Below are positions 20,118 to 30,311 of a stretch of 64,000 nt of DNA, one piece after another. This DNA is from Gari tellinella (lineage: Eukaryota; Mollusca; Bivalvia; Cardiida; Psammobiidae): positions 45,862,999 through 45,926,998 of the forward strand of contig OV277863.1 in NCBI GenBank assembly GCA_922989275.2, written 5' to 3'. The position numbers and the translations under genes were made by a program. A model generated the notes under the pieces. The model had not been told where the DNA came from. It ran no database searches and saw nothing but the letters and a program-made list of their open reading frames with translations. Position 1 is the stretch's first letter; every line of letters begins with the position of its first letter.

Positions 20118-21537
20118 AACAAGAGGGCCAGAATGGCCCTTGATCGCTCACCTGACCATGGTGACACTAGGATGGGTCATGTGATTTCAGAAAAGAAGAT
20201 TTGTAAAAGGTGACCCCTAGGGCGGGGCAAATTTTGACCCCAGGGGCAAAATTTGAACAACTAAGATAGAGGACCTGTAAACGATGATATGTGCAAAATA
20301 TCTAAACTCGGTGTACTATGGTTTCAGACAAGAAGATTTTTGAAGTTTTCATTGAAAAAATCTATTTTTAGCTCCGGTGACCCAGGTATGCAACAGACCA
20401 GAACCAATTCATCCATATATGTGAAGGACCTCTAAAAGTTACATCATGCCAAATATCAAAGCTCTGGCCATATTGGTTTCTGAGTAAAAGATGTTTGAAC
20501 ATTTTCCTATGTAACTCTACGTAAAACGGTGACCTCCGGGGCGGGGCCAATTTTAACCCCAGGGACAAAATTTTAACAACTTTGATAGAGGGCCTGTAGA
20601 CGATGCTATGTACAAAATATCTAATCTCAGTGTACTATGGTTTCAGAAAAGAAGATTTTTGAAGTTTTCATTGAAAAAATCTATTTTTAGCTCCAGTGAC
20701 CCAGATATGAAACAGACCATAACCAATTCAACAATATGTGTGAAGGACTTCTAGAAGTTATACCATGCCAAATATCAAAGCTCTGGTCATATTGGTTCCA
20801 GAGAAAAGAAGTTTGAACATTTCACTATATAACTCTATGTAAAACTGTGATCCCCGGGGCGGGGCCAATTTTGACCCCAGGGACAAAATTTGAACAACTT
20901 TAATAGAGGATCTATAGACAATGCTATGTGCAAAATATCTAAGCTCAGTGTACTATAGTTTCAGACGAGAAGATTTTTTAAGTTCTCATGGAAAAAAAAT
21001 CTATTTTTAGCTCCGGTGACCCAGTTATGCAACGGACCGGAACAAATTTAAGAATATAAGTCAAATACCTCTAGAAGTAATACCATGCTAAATATCAAAG
21101 CTCAGGACATATTGGTTTCAGAGAAAAAGATGTTTGAACATTTCATTATATAACTCTATGTAAAACGTTGACCCCCAGGGCGTGGCCAATTTTGACCCCA
21201 GGGGCAAAATTTGAACAACTTTGATAGAAGACCTATAGGTAATGACATGTGCCAAATATCTAAGCTCTGGCTCTTGTGGTTTGTGACAAGAAGATTTTTT
21301 AAAATTTCCTTATTTTTTCACTTTGGTTGCCATAGCAACCAGATTTCTGCATGGTTTCAAATTCTTTTAACAACTTTGAAAGAGCTTGACCCAAGGAACA
21401 TTCCTGTGAAGTTTGGTTGCAATCTGGCAAGTGGCTTTGGAGAAGAAGATGTTTGAAGAAATTGTTGACGCACGACGACGGACATTGACTGACCACAAAA
21501 GCTCACCTTGAGCACTTTGTGCTCAGGTGAGCTAAAA
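20118..21537 (+). mobile_element. Helitron-like non-autonomous element, tandem core
   Basis: Starts ACAAGAGGGCCAGAATGGCC and ends with a short hairpin GCTCACCTTGAGC...GCTCAGGTGAGC followed by CTAAAAA, fitting the hairpin-plus-CTRR rule for Helitron 3' ends. The core is about four units of roughly 305 bp with GCCAAATATCAAAGCTCTGG and GACCCCAGGGACAAAATTT. The right part includes a TTGGTTGCCATAGCAACCAG palindrome. No Rep/helicase is present. Confidence 0.65.
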
Positions 21538-21709
21538 ACAATGTCTGTAGGGGATACAGTAAAACCTGCTTATAACCAACACCTTGGGACCTCCTAATAA
21601 ACAAGAATGCTATAGCTGAGTTTACGCTATAACTGAGAACGTTATACCGGTAACCATTTTTTTTATTCCTTATAATCGAGGTTTTCTGTAGTACTGAAAT
21701 TAAATTTAC

Positions 21710-21874
21710 TAGTCGAACTTTGATATCTCGAACTCGGTTATGTCGAACATAAGCCATGTTTTAACTTTGAACTAAGGATATGTTCGACTTAACCAAACAT
21801 GAAATAATGTAATTCATGTGTTGAAATATCGGTTAGTTAGAGTTAAGCGAGTTCGAGATATCGAAGTTCGACTG
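21710..21874. mobile_element. Tigger/pogo-like MITE, same family as 47130
   Basis: Ends AGTCGAACTTTGATATCTCG and GATATCGAAGTTCGACTG. The centre has lost the perfect palindrome. A decayed relative with CAGTAAAACCTGCTTATAAC lies just upstream at about 21558-21690. Confidence 0.68.
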
Positions 21875-22713
21875 TACTATAATTATATCCATTTGAAGAA
21901 AAAACAACAAGGCTGTAATCAACAATTCAGAATTTATTCTGAGCAAGATTCATTAGCAAGGCAATGAATAAAACTACACATACAAAATATGCGATATATA
22001 TATTTCATTGAAGAACATCAATGCAAAAGCCAATATGGTAGAGCTGCTAAAAAGTGTACAAGTATAAAATGCAATGTGCTTTAAGTGACGATCCAATGCA
22101 GAAAATGCAGAATCATCAAGCTCTCTTAACTCATCCCTGAGCTGTAACTTGTTGCATGCTGGGTAATTTAACGTCTGCTACTGTTCTCTAAAAATATACT
22201 TTTTCAACATGTCTTTTTAAAACAGGGTCAGAAGGTCACAAAGTTTTGATCCTGGTGAGACTCCGCATTACGCGGGGTCTCATCTGGATCCAAACTGTTT
22301 GCGAAGGTAATCACTGTGGCAATCAATATCTGTTGCTACTATGGTAACAGTTAAATGGAAATTTCCAGGTTCCCATTGACTGCAATTCATTTCTGACTAC
22401 TTAAGTATTATTTTTATAAGCTTATTGCTAAATGATAAACAGTGTAGACCCTGATCAGATGACCTGTGTTGGAGCCTCTGTTCTGAACCTACACCGTTTG
22501 CATAAGAGAAGTGTTTTCCTCACGGATATATTCTTAGTAAAGGACATGTATATGCTTCATAAGTTGTCAATGGGTAACAAAATGCCCCCCCCCCCCCCTT
22601 CCAGAAACTTCAACTGGACAATCTCATGTTCCAGTAGACCCTGGTCCAATTTCGAGTTATTTTTTATAAAAATATTGCAAACAGACAAACAGTGCAGACC
22701 CTTGTCGGGCCCC
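21875..22713. other. Gene-free; two stem-loops and a poly-C run
   Basis: Stem-loops at about 22235-22303 and 22438-22500. A run of about 14 C lies near 22585-22598. The 168-codon ORF spanning here is a chain of repeat remnants. Confidence 0.55.
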
Positions 22714-23041
22714 AAGGTTATAAAGAGTAAAAGCATAAGCTGTCCCCATCTCCCCTGTATTCCTGTGACATTGAAAACCAAACTGCAGAGCACATCTTAC
22801 AAAGATGTCCACATCTTGAGGGAAAAAGCTAAAAATGTGTGGCCAGGATCTACCTCGCTAAAGACAAAATTGTATGGAAAGATGGAGGATCTCAGGAAGA
22901 CTGCATTCTTCATCGCTGGATCTGGTGTGACCGTGTAGTCGGTGAACGCCAGTAAGTAAGTAAGTAAAGCAAAAGCTCAAATCCAACCAATCAAATGCTT
23001 GAGAACGACCTCAGACCCAACTCACTCTTTATAACCTTTGG
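22714..23041. mobile_element. Palindromic foldback element split by an RT fragment
   Basis: The left end CCAAGGTTATAAAGAGT and right half (AATCCAACCAATCAAATGCTTGAG ... TTATAACCTT) match the copy at 4612. The RT remnant and a GTAA repeat lie between. Confidence 0.6.
22757..22938 (+). pseudogene. Degraded RT C-terminal fragment
   Basis: Two frames together resemble the tail of an RT-bearing element: CDIENQTAEHILQRCPHLEG, then after a one-base shift KNVWPGSTSLKTKLYG and FIAGSGVTV before TAG. It ends in GTAA repeats and interrupts a palindromic element (22714-23041). It is too short to assign to a family. Confidence 0.55.
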
Positions 23042-23131
23042 GCCAGTGTTCAAGGTTATAAAGAGTTTGAGTTGAGTCTGAGATTGCTCTCAAGTAATTG
23101 ATTGGTCAGATTTGAGCCAATCAAATGCGTG

Positions 23132-24056
23132 AACAAGAGCCCCAAGGGGCATATTTCGCTCACCTGAGAATAGCTGAAAAAATGGAGATAATGATTTATG
23201 TCCAGGACTAACCTAGATATGCATCAGACCGGAACCATTTGAACAAAATATGTAAAGGATATTTAAAAGTGTCACCATACCGAATATAAAAGCTCTGGCC
23301 ATATTAGTGTCAGAGAAGAAGATGCTTGAAATTTTCTCTATATAACTCTAATTAAAACTGTGACCCCGAGGCGTGGCTAATTTAGACACCAGGGGCATAA
23401 TTTGAACAAACTTCATAGAGGACCTATAGGCGATGTTATGTGCCAAATATCTAAGCTCTGGCCCTTGTAGTTCCAGACAAGAAGATTTTTTAAGTTTTCA
23501 TTGAAAAAAATCTATTTTTAGCTCCTGTGACCTAGTTATGCAGCCGACCAGAACCATTTGAACAATTTTGGACATCTAGAAGTGTAATCATGCCAAATAT
23601 CAAAGCTCTGGCCAAATTAGTTTCAGAGAAGAAGACATTTTGAAAATTTCACTATATAACTCTTATGTAAAAACTGTGACCCCGGGGCAGGACCAATTTT
23701 GACCCCAGGGGAATAATTTGAACAAACTTTATAAAGGTCCTGTAGATGATGCTATGTGCCAAATATCTAAGATCTGGCCCTTGCAGATTTTGACAAGAAG
23801 TTTTTTTAAGATTTCCTTATTTTTACACTTTGGTTGCCATGGCAACCAGAGTTCAGCATTGTTTTTAATTCTTTGAACAAATTTGAAAGAGCTTGACCAA
23901 AGGAACATTTCTGTAAAGTTTGGTTGAATTCTGCCAAGCGGTATAGGTGGAGATGTCATTTGAAGCATTTGTTAACGACGCCGCACGACGGACAACGCAG
24001 GACATAGGGCCATCCCAATAGCTCACCTTGAGCCTTTGGCTCAGGTGAGCTAAAAA
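23132..24056 (+). mobile_element. Helitron-like element, same family, about two units
   Basis: Begins AACAAGAGCCCCAAGGGGCA and ends GCTCAGGTGAGCTAAAAA. It interrupts a palindromic element (about 23050-24094), which is consistent with a clean insertion. Confidence 0.65.
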
Positions 24057-24984
24057 GACGTCAGACTCAATTCAAAATCTCTATAACCTTGGAACCAGGA
24101 CTCCTGTAGGAGCCCTCTGACCTTTAAGCGTTTTTCATCACATGTACAGTTTGTATACAAGTCACTATGGTTCTAGATGAGCCTAGATAAATGATTGCTT
24201 CATGCATGACATGTAAAATTCAAAAGCTCCTTCCTTCTACGTTACATTTATTCTACATTAAACCATTACCCCATAAATACACCTTTTATTTATTCCTCCA
24301 TTTATAGATTCAAGAATAAGTATCATAAAAAATGTTTTCTATATCCAAGCAGATGGTAGCTTAAAGCAGGCTGAAAGTAAAGCAGAATATATCTTAAGGT
24401 GCATTCTGCTTTACTTTCAACATGCTTTAAATGGTCAACTATCTTTAATACTACACAGAGGCTATGGGGGAATGGGTTAAACTGGTCATGCATCTCTCAT
24501 TGAATGTTCCCTCAATACAGATTCAACTGTTATCAAGTCATTAGTGCATATGCTCTTTATGTGAGGTAAGTGTCATATGGCATGTTAGTTTAACCCATTA
24601 CACCATAAATACGCCTTTTTACGCCTAAAATTTATTCCTCCACTCGAGAAAATAGTTCATATTTATAGTCATGAACATGTTTCATTTGAAATATTTTCTA
24701 TATTCTAGCAGATGATAACTTAAAGCAGGCTGAAAGTAAAGCAGAATGCGCCTTAGGGCGCATTCTGCTTTACTTTCAACCTGCTTTAAGCGGTCACATA
24801 TCTTCAAAATAAAACACGGGCTATGAGGTAATGGGTTAAACAAACAGGTTTGCATAATTCTGTTTCAAACCTTTTCACACAATCAAGTTTATAATCTAAA
24901 TTTTCAATTACCTTTAAGCATAAACACACAAAACTCACCCCAAATCAACATTGATGACAAATAAACTAACCCATTCTCTTGCTA

Positions 24985-25358
24985 CAATGCACCCTCTCTA
25001 CACCAACACCCCATGGGAGACAATGATTGTGTTGTTTGGAGGGAGTTGTTATAGGGAGGAAATGTTAAAACCAATATACTGAGCACGACTTGGCTTACAT
25101 TTGCAAACAGTTTGAATTTAGATCAGACGATGTGTAACGCTGCGTCTGTTCTGGGTTCAAACTGTTTGTCACTCGTCTTTATGTTTCTTCTATTAAAATG
25201 TCAAACACGTAACTTTGAGAGAAAACACTCATAGGACCATTTTAAGCTGACAATATCTCAGAAGTGAAAGTGTTTTGCTTGGGGAACAGCAACAAGCATT
25301 GTTGTAAGGAGGGATCGTTATTCGGAGGGCCATTGTAGAGACAAGAGAGGGAACACTG
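24985..25358. mobile_element. T1 MITE, inverted
   Basis: Ends CAATGCACCCTCTCTACACC and GAGAGGGAACACTG, flanked by TA. It is in the opposite orientation to the copy at 18086. The stem-loop is at 25105-25170. Confidence 0.72.
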
Positions 25359-26115
25359 TATAAACATTTATTGATGCTTCGTGAAAAACAGAGCTGCCCC
25401 AGACCAAACAAACAATTCGAGATCTGATCTGAGTCTTAACCCATTACCTCATAAATACGCTTTTGTATGCCTTTTATTTATCACTCCACTGAATAAAATA
25501 GATCCAATTTATACTGCCAAGAATATGTATCATCAGGAAATATTTTCTATATTCTAGCAGATAATAGCTTAAAGCAGGCTGAAAGTAAAGCAGAATGCAC
25601 CATAAGGCGCATTCTGCTTTACTTTCAACCTGCTTTAAGTGGTCACATATCTTCAAAACTAGAAATAGGCTATGGGATAATTGGTTAACAGTTTTCGAGT
25701 ACGATCTGTCTGACATGAGTCTGCAACAGTTCAGGTGATAGATGTTCATAGAGGGCAGAGTTGTAGATATTTGAATATTCAGCAGGAGAAGGGTTAAGAC
25801 AGGTGGTAACTTAATGCAGGTCTAAAAGAAAGGCAAAAAATATCAAATTACTTTCAACTGGTTAGTCACTTAACCCATTACCTCATAAATACACCTTTTG
25901 ATACCTTCAATTAATTACACAACAGAAGAATTTTTTTCAAATTTATACAGCAATGACTAATCACCAGAAGAAATATTTCCTTTATCCTAACAGCTGGTAG
26001 CTTAAAGCAGGCTGAAAGTAAAGCAGAATGTACCTTTAGATGCATTCTGCTTTACCTTCAACCTGCATTATGTGGTAACCTTACTTCAAAACTAGACACA
26101 GGCTATTGGGTAATG

Positions 26116-26307
26116 CAGAGCACCAGATAAGGGTAGTTTTTCAAAAACTAAAATCTTTATTTCAGAATTAAACCCTACGGTGTCACTACTCATTAGAACC
26201 GTCTCTTCGAGACGATTCTAATGAGTAGTGACACCATAGGATTCAGTGCTGAATAAGTGAGAAAATGTTTGATTTGTTGAAATAACTACCTCTTATCTGG
26301 AGCCCTG
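26116..26307. mobile_element. H1 short MITE inside an M1 copy
   Basis: 192 bp palindrome-like element, ends CAGAGCACCAGATAAG and CTTATCTGGAGCCCTG, centre GTCTCTTCGAGAC. GTAATG is present on both sides and derives from the M1 end GGTAATGGG. Confidence 0.75.
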
Positions 26308-27456
26308 GTAATGGGTTAAATCTAAAGGAGTTGCACTGTATCAAATAGCATTCTGACAACAACAATGTTGAAGCATTCTCTGAGTGAAAAGTGTTCGTTT
26401 GCAAGACAAGACCTCATCCATCTTTGGCAAACTTGAAAACAATACACAATGGATAAGAACATGAGTGTGTAAATTGACTACAGAATAAAACTTCAGAATA
26501 ACACTCAATGATAGTATTAACCCTTTCCCTGATAGAAGCGCCTTTTAGCGCATTTGATTTATTCCTCCACTGAAGAAAATAGTTCCAATTTATATAATCA
26601 TAAACATGTTCCAGCAGAAATATTTTCTATATCCTTAGAGATGGTAGCTTAAAGCAGGCTGAAAGTAAAGCAGAATGCGCCCTCAGGCGCATTCTGCTTT
26701 ACTTTCAACCTGCTTTCAGTGGTCACCATTTTTCAAAACTAAAAACAGTTTATGGGGTAAAGGGTTAACTCTTTCTCCTATATCAACTTCTTGTCACACC
26801 TATACAAACTCCTAATACATATGCCCTTTAATGCTTCTTCTCAAACAAGAATAATCTAAAATAATATTTACATCTTGAAAGCTAAAAGCAGGCTGAAAGT
26901 AAAGCAGAAAGCTCCAAAAAGGAGATTTCATTTTTACTATTAGCCTGCTTTAAGTAGCCACCTGTCTACAATACTGAATACCAGAAATGGGAGAAAGGGT
27001 TAAGACAAATGGAAGCTTAACCCTTTACCCCATAGAAGCGACTTTTAGCGAATCTGATTTATTCCTCCGCTGAAGAAAATACAGTTGTAGTTCCAATTTA
27101 ATCAGTCATGAATATATATTATAGGGAAAATTTTCAATATATTCTAGCACAGGATAGCTTAAAGCAGGCTGAAAGTAAAGCAGAATGCGCCTTAAGCGCA
27201 TTCTGCTTTACTTTTAACCTGCTTTAAGTAGTAACCTATTTTCAATTCTAGAAATAGACTATCAGGTAAAGGGTTAACACAGAATGACGTTCATCAGAAA
27301 ACTCAAAGGAGTTTTCATCATCAAGAAACAGCTCTTGCATATTTATCTCTTCAAGAAATATCACCAGTGTCCAAAAGTTTATATCCAGATCAGATGTATG
27401 CAACTTTGTGTCTCATCTGAATTCAAACTTTTTAAAGTTATCAAGAATGTGCAGTA

Positions 27457-27825
27457 CAGTGCTCCCTCTCTACAACGACATCCAATGGGAGACACCGATT
27501 GTGTGTGTTGTTCGGAGGGAGTCGTTATAGAGAGGGACAATTAAGAATTGGCTTACATTTGCAAACAGCTTGAATCCAGATCAGATGCCGCGTAATGCGG
27601 TGTCTGATCAGGATTCAAGCTGTTTGTTACTGGTAAATATATGTATTCTATCAAAATATTCACTTATATGTTACTGTGAGAGAAAACAGCAGACGACAAT
27701 CTTAAGCAGACGATATTGCAGCAGTAAAATAGTTAGGCTTAATTATCCCGTTAAGGGAATTACGGCGAGTGTCGTTGTAAGGAGGGAGTCGTTGTTGGGA
27801 GGGTCGTTGTAGAGAGGGAACGCTG
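27457..27825. mobile_element. T1 MITE, inverted, best-preserved ends
   Basis: CAGTGCTCCCTCTCTACAAC and TTGTAGAGAGGGAACGCTG, with TA on both sides. The stem-loop is at about 27559-27628 with arms differing at few positions. Confidence 0.78.
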
Positions 27826-28240
27826 TAGTTGCATAATCATTTTCAATTTCTAATACTGATTCTCCCTATAAAACCATTTTCTATTGCCAATTACATTACT
27901 CATAATCAAAAGTGTCAATTAAGGTGCTTGTTTAACGCTGGAATTTGGTAAGCAGGTTTGAATGTGTTAAAGCACACTGAAGGTAAAGCGGAAATCTCCC
28001 TAAGGAAGATTTTTGCTATACTTTAGCCTGCTTTGTGCAGCCATTTACAACATTTGAAACAAGCTATGAGGAAAAGGGTTTATAAGAATTAAATTCAAGT
28101 CTGCATTTAGTTGATGACTACCTTTGTAAAATAAGCACAGTACTGTCATGTTTTCTTTTAATGATGGGCTTAACTCACTACCCAATATATATATTACAGT
28201 CAATCTGTGTAATCACTCATTTCATGAAATGACTGAAAAT

Positions 28241-28489
28241 TTAACCCTTTGAACCCTAGTCCCGCATATATGCGTCTTTTCAAACAGTGTACATGAGAAT
28301 AGTACACTTGTCCTGTGCAAACAGTGAAGGCCCAGATCAGAGGGCTCCAAAAGGAGCCCTCTGATCAGGGTCTTCACTGTTTGTCAGTATTGCCAAAATT
28401 GACAAAACATCTCTTAAAAGTCAGAAATGGACTAGACAAAAATTGAAACTGGAATTGTCCATTTAAAGTTTCAGGGAGGAAAGAGTTAA
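28241..28489. mobile_element. M2 MITE inserted in a palindrome-rich TIR element
   Basis: TTAA to TTAA. Flanks read GACTGAAAAT and GTCATTTCGTGAAATGACTG, both part of the host element at 28199-29629, so this copy is a clean secondary insertion. Confidence 0.78.
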
Positions 28490-28832
28490 GTCATTTCGTG
28501 AAATGACTGTTTCAGTTATGGTAGTCATTTCACAAAATGTGTGACATTATCAGTTATTTCGTGAAATGACTGAAATTGACAGACCCCTTTCACACATATT
28601 GACTAGAGACCTTTTACAGGATTCAGACAGTGTGAAATAACTTTTATTTAATTAAGTCAATAGCAAAAGTTCATTCACATCATTATGTAATGTATATTTT
28701 TGTTGAATACTCAATAACTAACAATTGTTTCAGAAAAAACTGCACATATTTTAATGATTTATGAGACTTGATTTGTAATAAATTTAATATACCTGCAATA
28801 TTGCAATAGTGTAGTTTGTAATTACATGTATT

Positions 28833-29472
28833 AAACAAGACTGCGTTCAATAAACGCTTATGCCCCCGGTGGCATCCTTGACAATATATTCTAATACCGT
28901 TTCTAAGTCCAAATTAGGTCAAGGTCAAACTGAGCTTGGGTATTACTGGTGGGTTGGTAATGGTCCAAGGCAATAACTTTATAAGTATAGAAGCATTGTA
29001 GTAAGTAGTGTTGATGCTAGAAGAAACGGTAAAATCTAGTTAACCAAGAAATAGCCCATTCAAAATAATCTAAGTCCAAATTAGGTCAAGGTCAAGGTCA
29101 AAATCATGGTTGGGTGATATTGGTGGATAGGGAATGGTCCAAGGCAACAACTGTATAAGTATCCAAGCATTGGAGTAAGCGGTGTTGATGCTAGACGAAA
29201 CGGTAAAATCTAGTTAAACAAGAAATAGCCCATTCTAAATATTCTAAGTCCAAATTAGGTCAAGGTCAAGGTCAAAATCAAGGTTGGGTATTATTGGTGG
29301 CTAGGGAATGGTCCAAGGCAACAACTGTATAAGTATCCAAGCATTTGAATAAGCGGTGTTGATGCTAGACGAAACGGTAAAATCTACTTAACCTGGTTAC
29401 GGACGGACGGACGGACGGACGGACAGGACGATAACTATATGCTCCCGCATCTGTCGATGCCGGGGGCATAAA
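28833..29472 (-). mobile_element. P1 tandem-repeat element, three units
   Basis: Reverse orientation. It begins AACAAGACTGCGTTCAATAA, has three core units, then (GGAC)n at about 29403-29430 and the TATGC end at about 29462. It sits inside the TIR element 28199-29629. Confidence 0.75.
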
Positions 29473-29745
29473 AAACTGTTATCATAACACTTTAGTACAT
29501 AAAACTAAAAGTCAATTCAGTCACTTCATGAAATGACTGAAGGTTTTGCAGGCATTTCGTGAAATGACTAAGTGAAACAGTCATAAAATTTTCAGTAATT
29601 TCATGAAATGACTGATTACACAGATTGACCTTAACATATATACCTTTTTACACCTTTAATTTATTCCTCCAATAAAGAAAATAGTTTCATTTTATACAGT
29701 CATGAATATTATATGTACAGTAAGAAATATTTTCTATATCCTAGA

Positions 29746-30020
29746 GGGGGCCTCCGTGGCCTGGTGGTATAGTCACTGTGACTTACATCACTAAGCTCCT
29801 CACCGCTGTGAGTTCGAATCCCAGTAGGGTCGTTCGGATTTTTCATGTGGGGAAGCCTTCCAGCTGGCTTGCAGAAGGTCGGTGGTTCTACCCAGTTGCC
29901 GATTTGTGCCTGAAACAGTGCATAAAGGACTTCTGGGGTCTTCCTCCACCTGTAATTAGCTGGACGTCGCGATATGACTGAAATACTGTTGAAAGCGACG
30001 TAAAATCAAAACAAATCAAA
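29746..30020 (+). mobile_element. tRNA-derived SINE with conserved central domain (MetaSINE-like)
   Basis: 275 bp. The head is tRNA-like, with A-box GGCCTGGTGGTATAG and B-box GTGAGTTCGAATCCC. The central domain contains GAAGGTCGGTGGTTCTACCC and CTTCTGGGGTCTTCCTCCAC, the type of core described for mollusc MetaSINEs. The tail is an AATCAAAACAAATCAAA run. A perfect 13-bp target duplication (TCTATATCCTAGA) flanks it at 29733-29745 and 30021-30033, inside an M1 MITE copy. Confidence 0.85.
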
Positions 30021-30311
30021 TCTATATCCTAGAAGATTGTTATTTAAAGCAGGTATTTTATTAGCCGATTACGGTAGTTTTAATCAAAGATATCCAGTGG
30101 GAGGGGTTTTATATATGAATAGGCAAGCATGAGAATTTTTCAGTACGGATTTTGAGGAAGATCTTGCAGGATATTTCTCCTACACTTTCTAAATCGTTCT
30201 ATCTTGCTTTAAGCAGTCATCTTCTTAAACACCAAGCACAAGCATTCTTAAGTGTTCATAACAACAAGGCATTATAAACAGTATTACACTTTCCATGTAT
30301 ATCACCACCAC

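Larger units (their letters stand above)
24257..28090. mobile_element. Cluster of TTAA-ended hairpin MITEs (family M1)
   Basis: M1 is about 220-260 bp. It begins TTAACCCATTACCCCATA and ends with the inverse, and has a central perfect or near-perfect hairpin (GCTTAAAGCAGGCTGAAAGT, AAAGCAGAATGCGCC, then the complement). Both ends are TTAA, the target preferred by piggyBac-type transposases. Copies here are 24257-24480, 24590-24839, 25436-25688, 25870-26319 (interrupted by a hAT-like insert), 26517-26768, a divergent copy about 26780-27003, 27017-27277 and a divergent copy about 27930-28085. No protein is encoded. A TA-flanked element (24985-25358) and another (27457-27825) lie between them. Density is the highest in the window. 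Confidence 0.85.
28199..29629. mobile_element. TIR element with palindromic 18-mers at both ends
   Basis: 43-bp inverted ends beginning GTCAATCTGTGTAATCA, with two mismatches. Seven copies of a palindrome close to TCATTTCRTGAAATGA lie near the ends (about 28218, 28492, 28524, 28556, 29520, 29552 and 29602). The body is filled by an M2 MITE and a P1 element. It is itself inserted in an M1-like copy whose left end is about 28170 and whose remainder resumes at about 29640. No transposase is seen. Confidence 0.72.

Noticed and set aside
22432..22938. 168-codon ORF as a gene
   Set aside because: It joins a stem-loop repeat, a poly-C run, half a palindromic MITE and a frameshifted RT remnant; no single family fits.
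24257..28090. CRISPR-like array of regularly similar hairpins
   Set aside because: Spacing is irregular, units are 220-260 bp with TTAA ends and TIRs, and the DNA is clearly animal nuclear.
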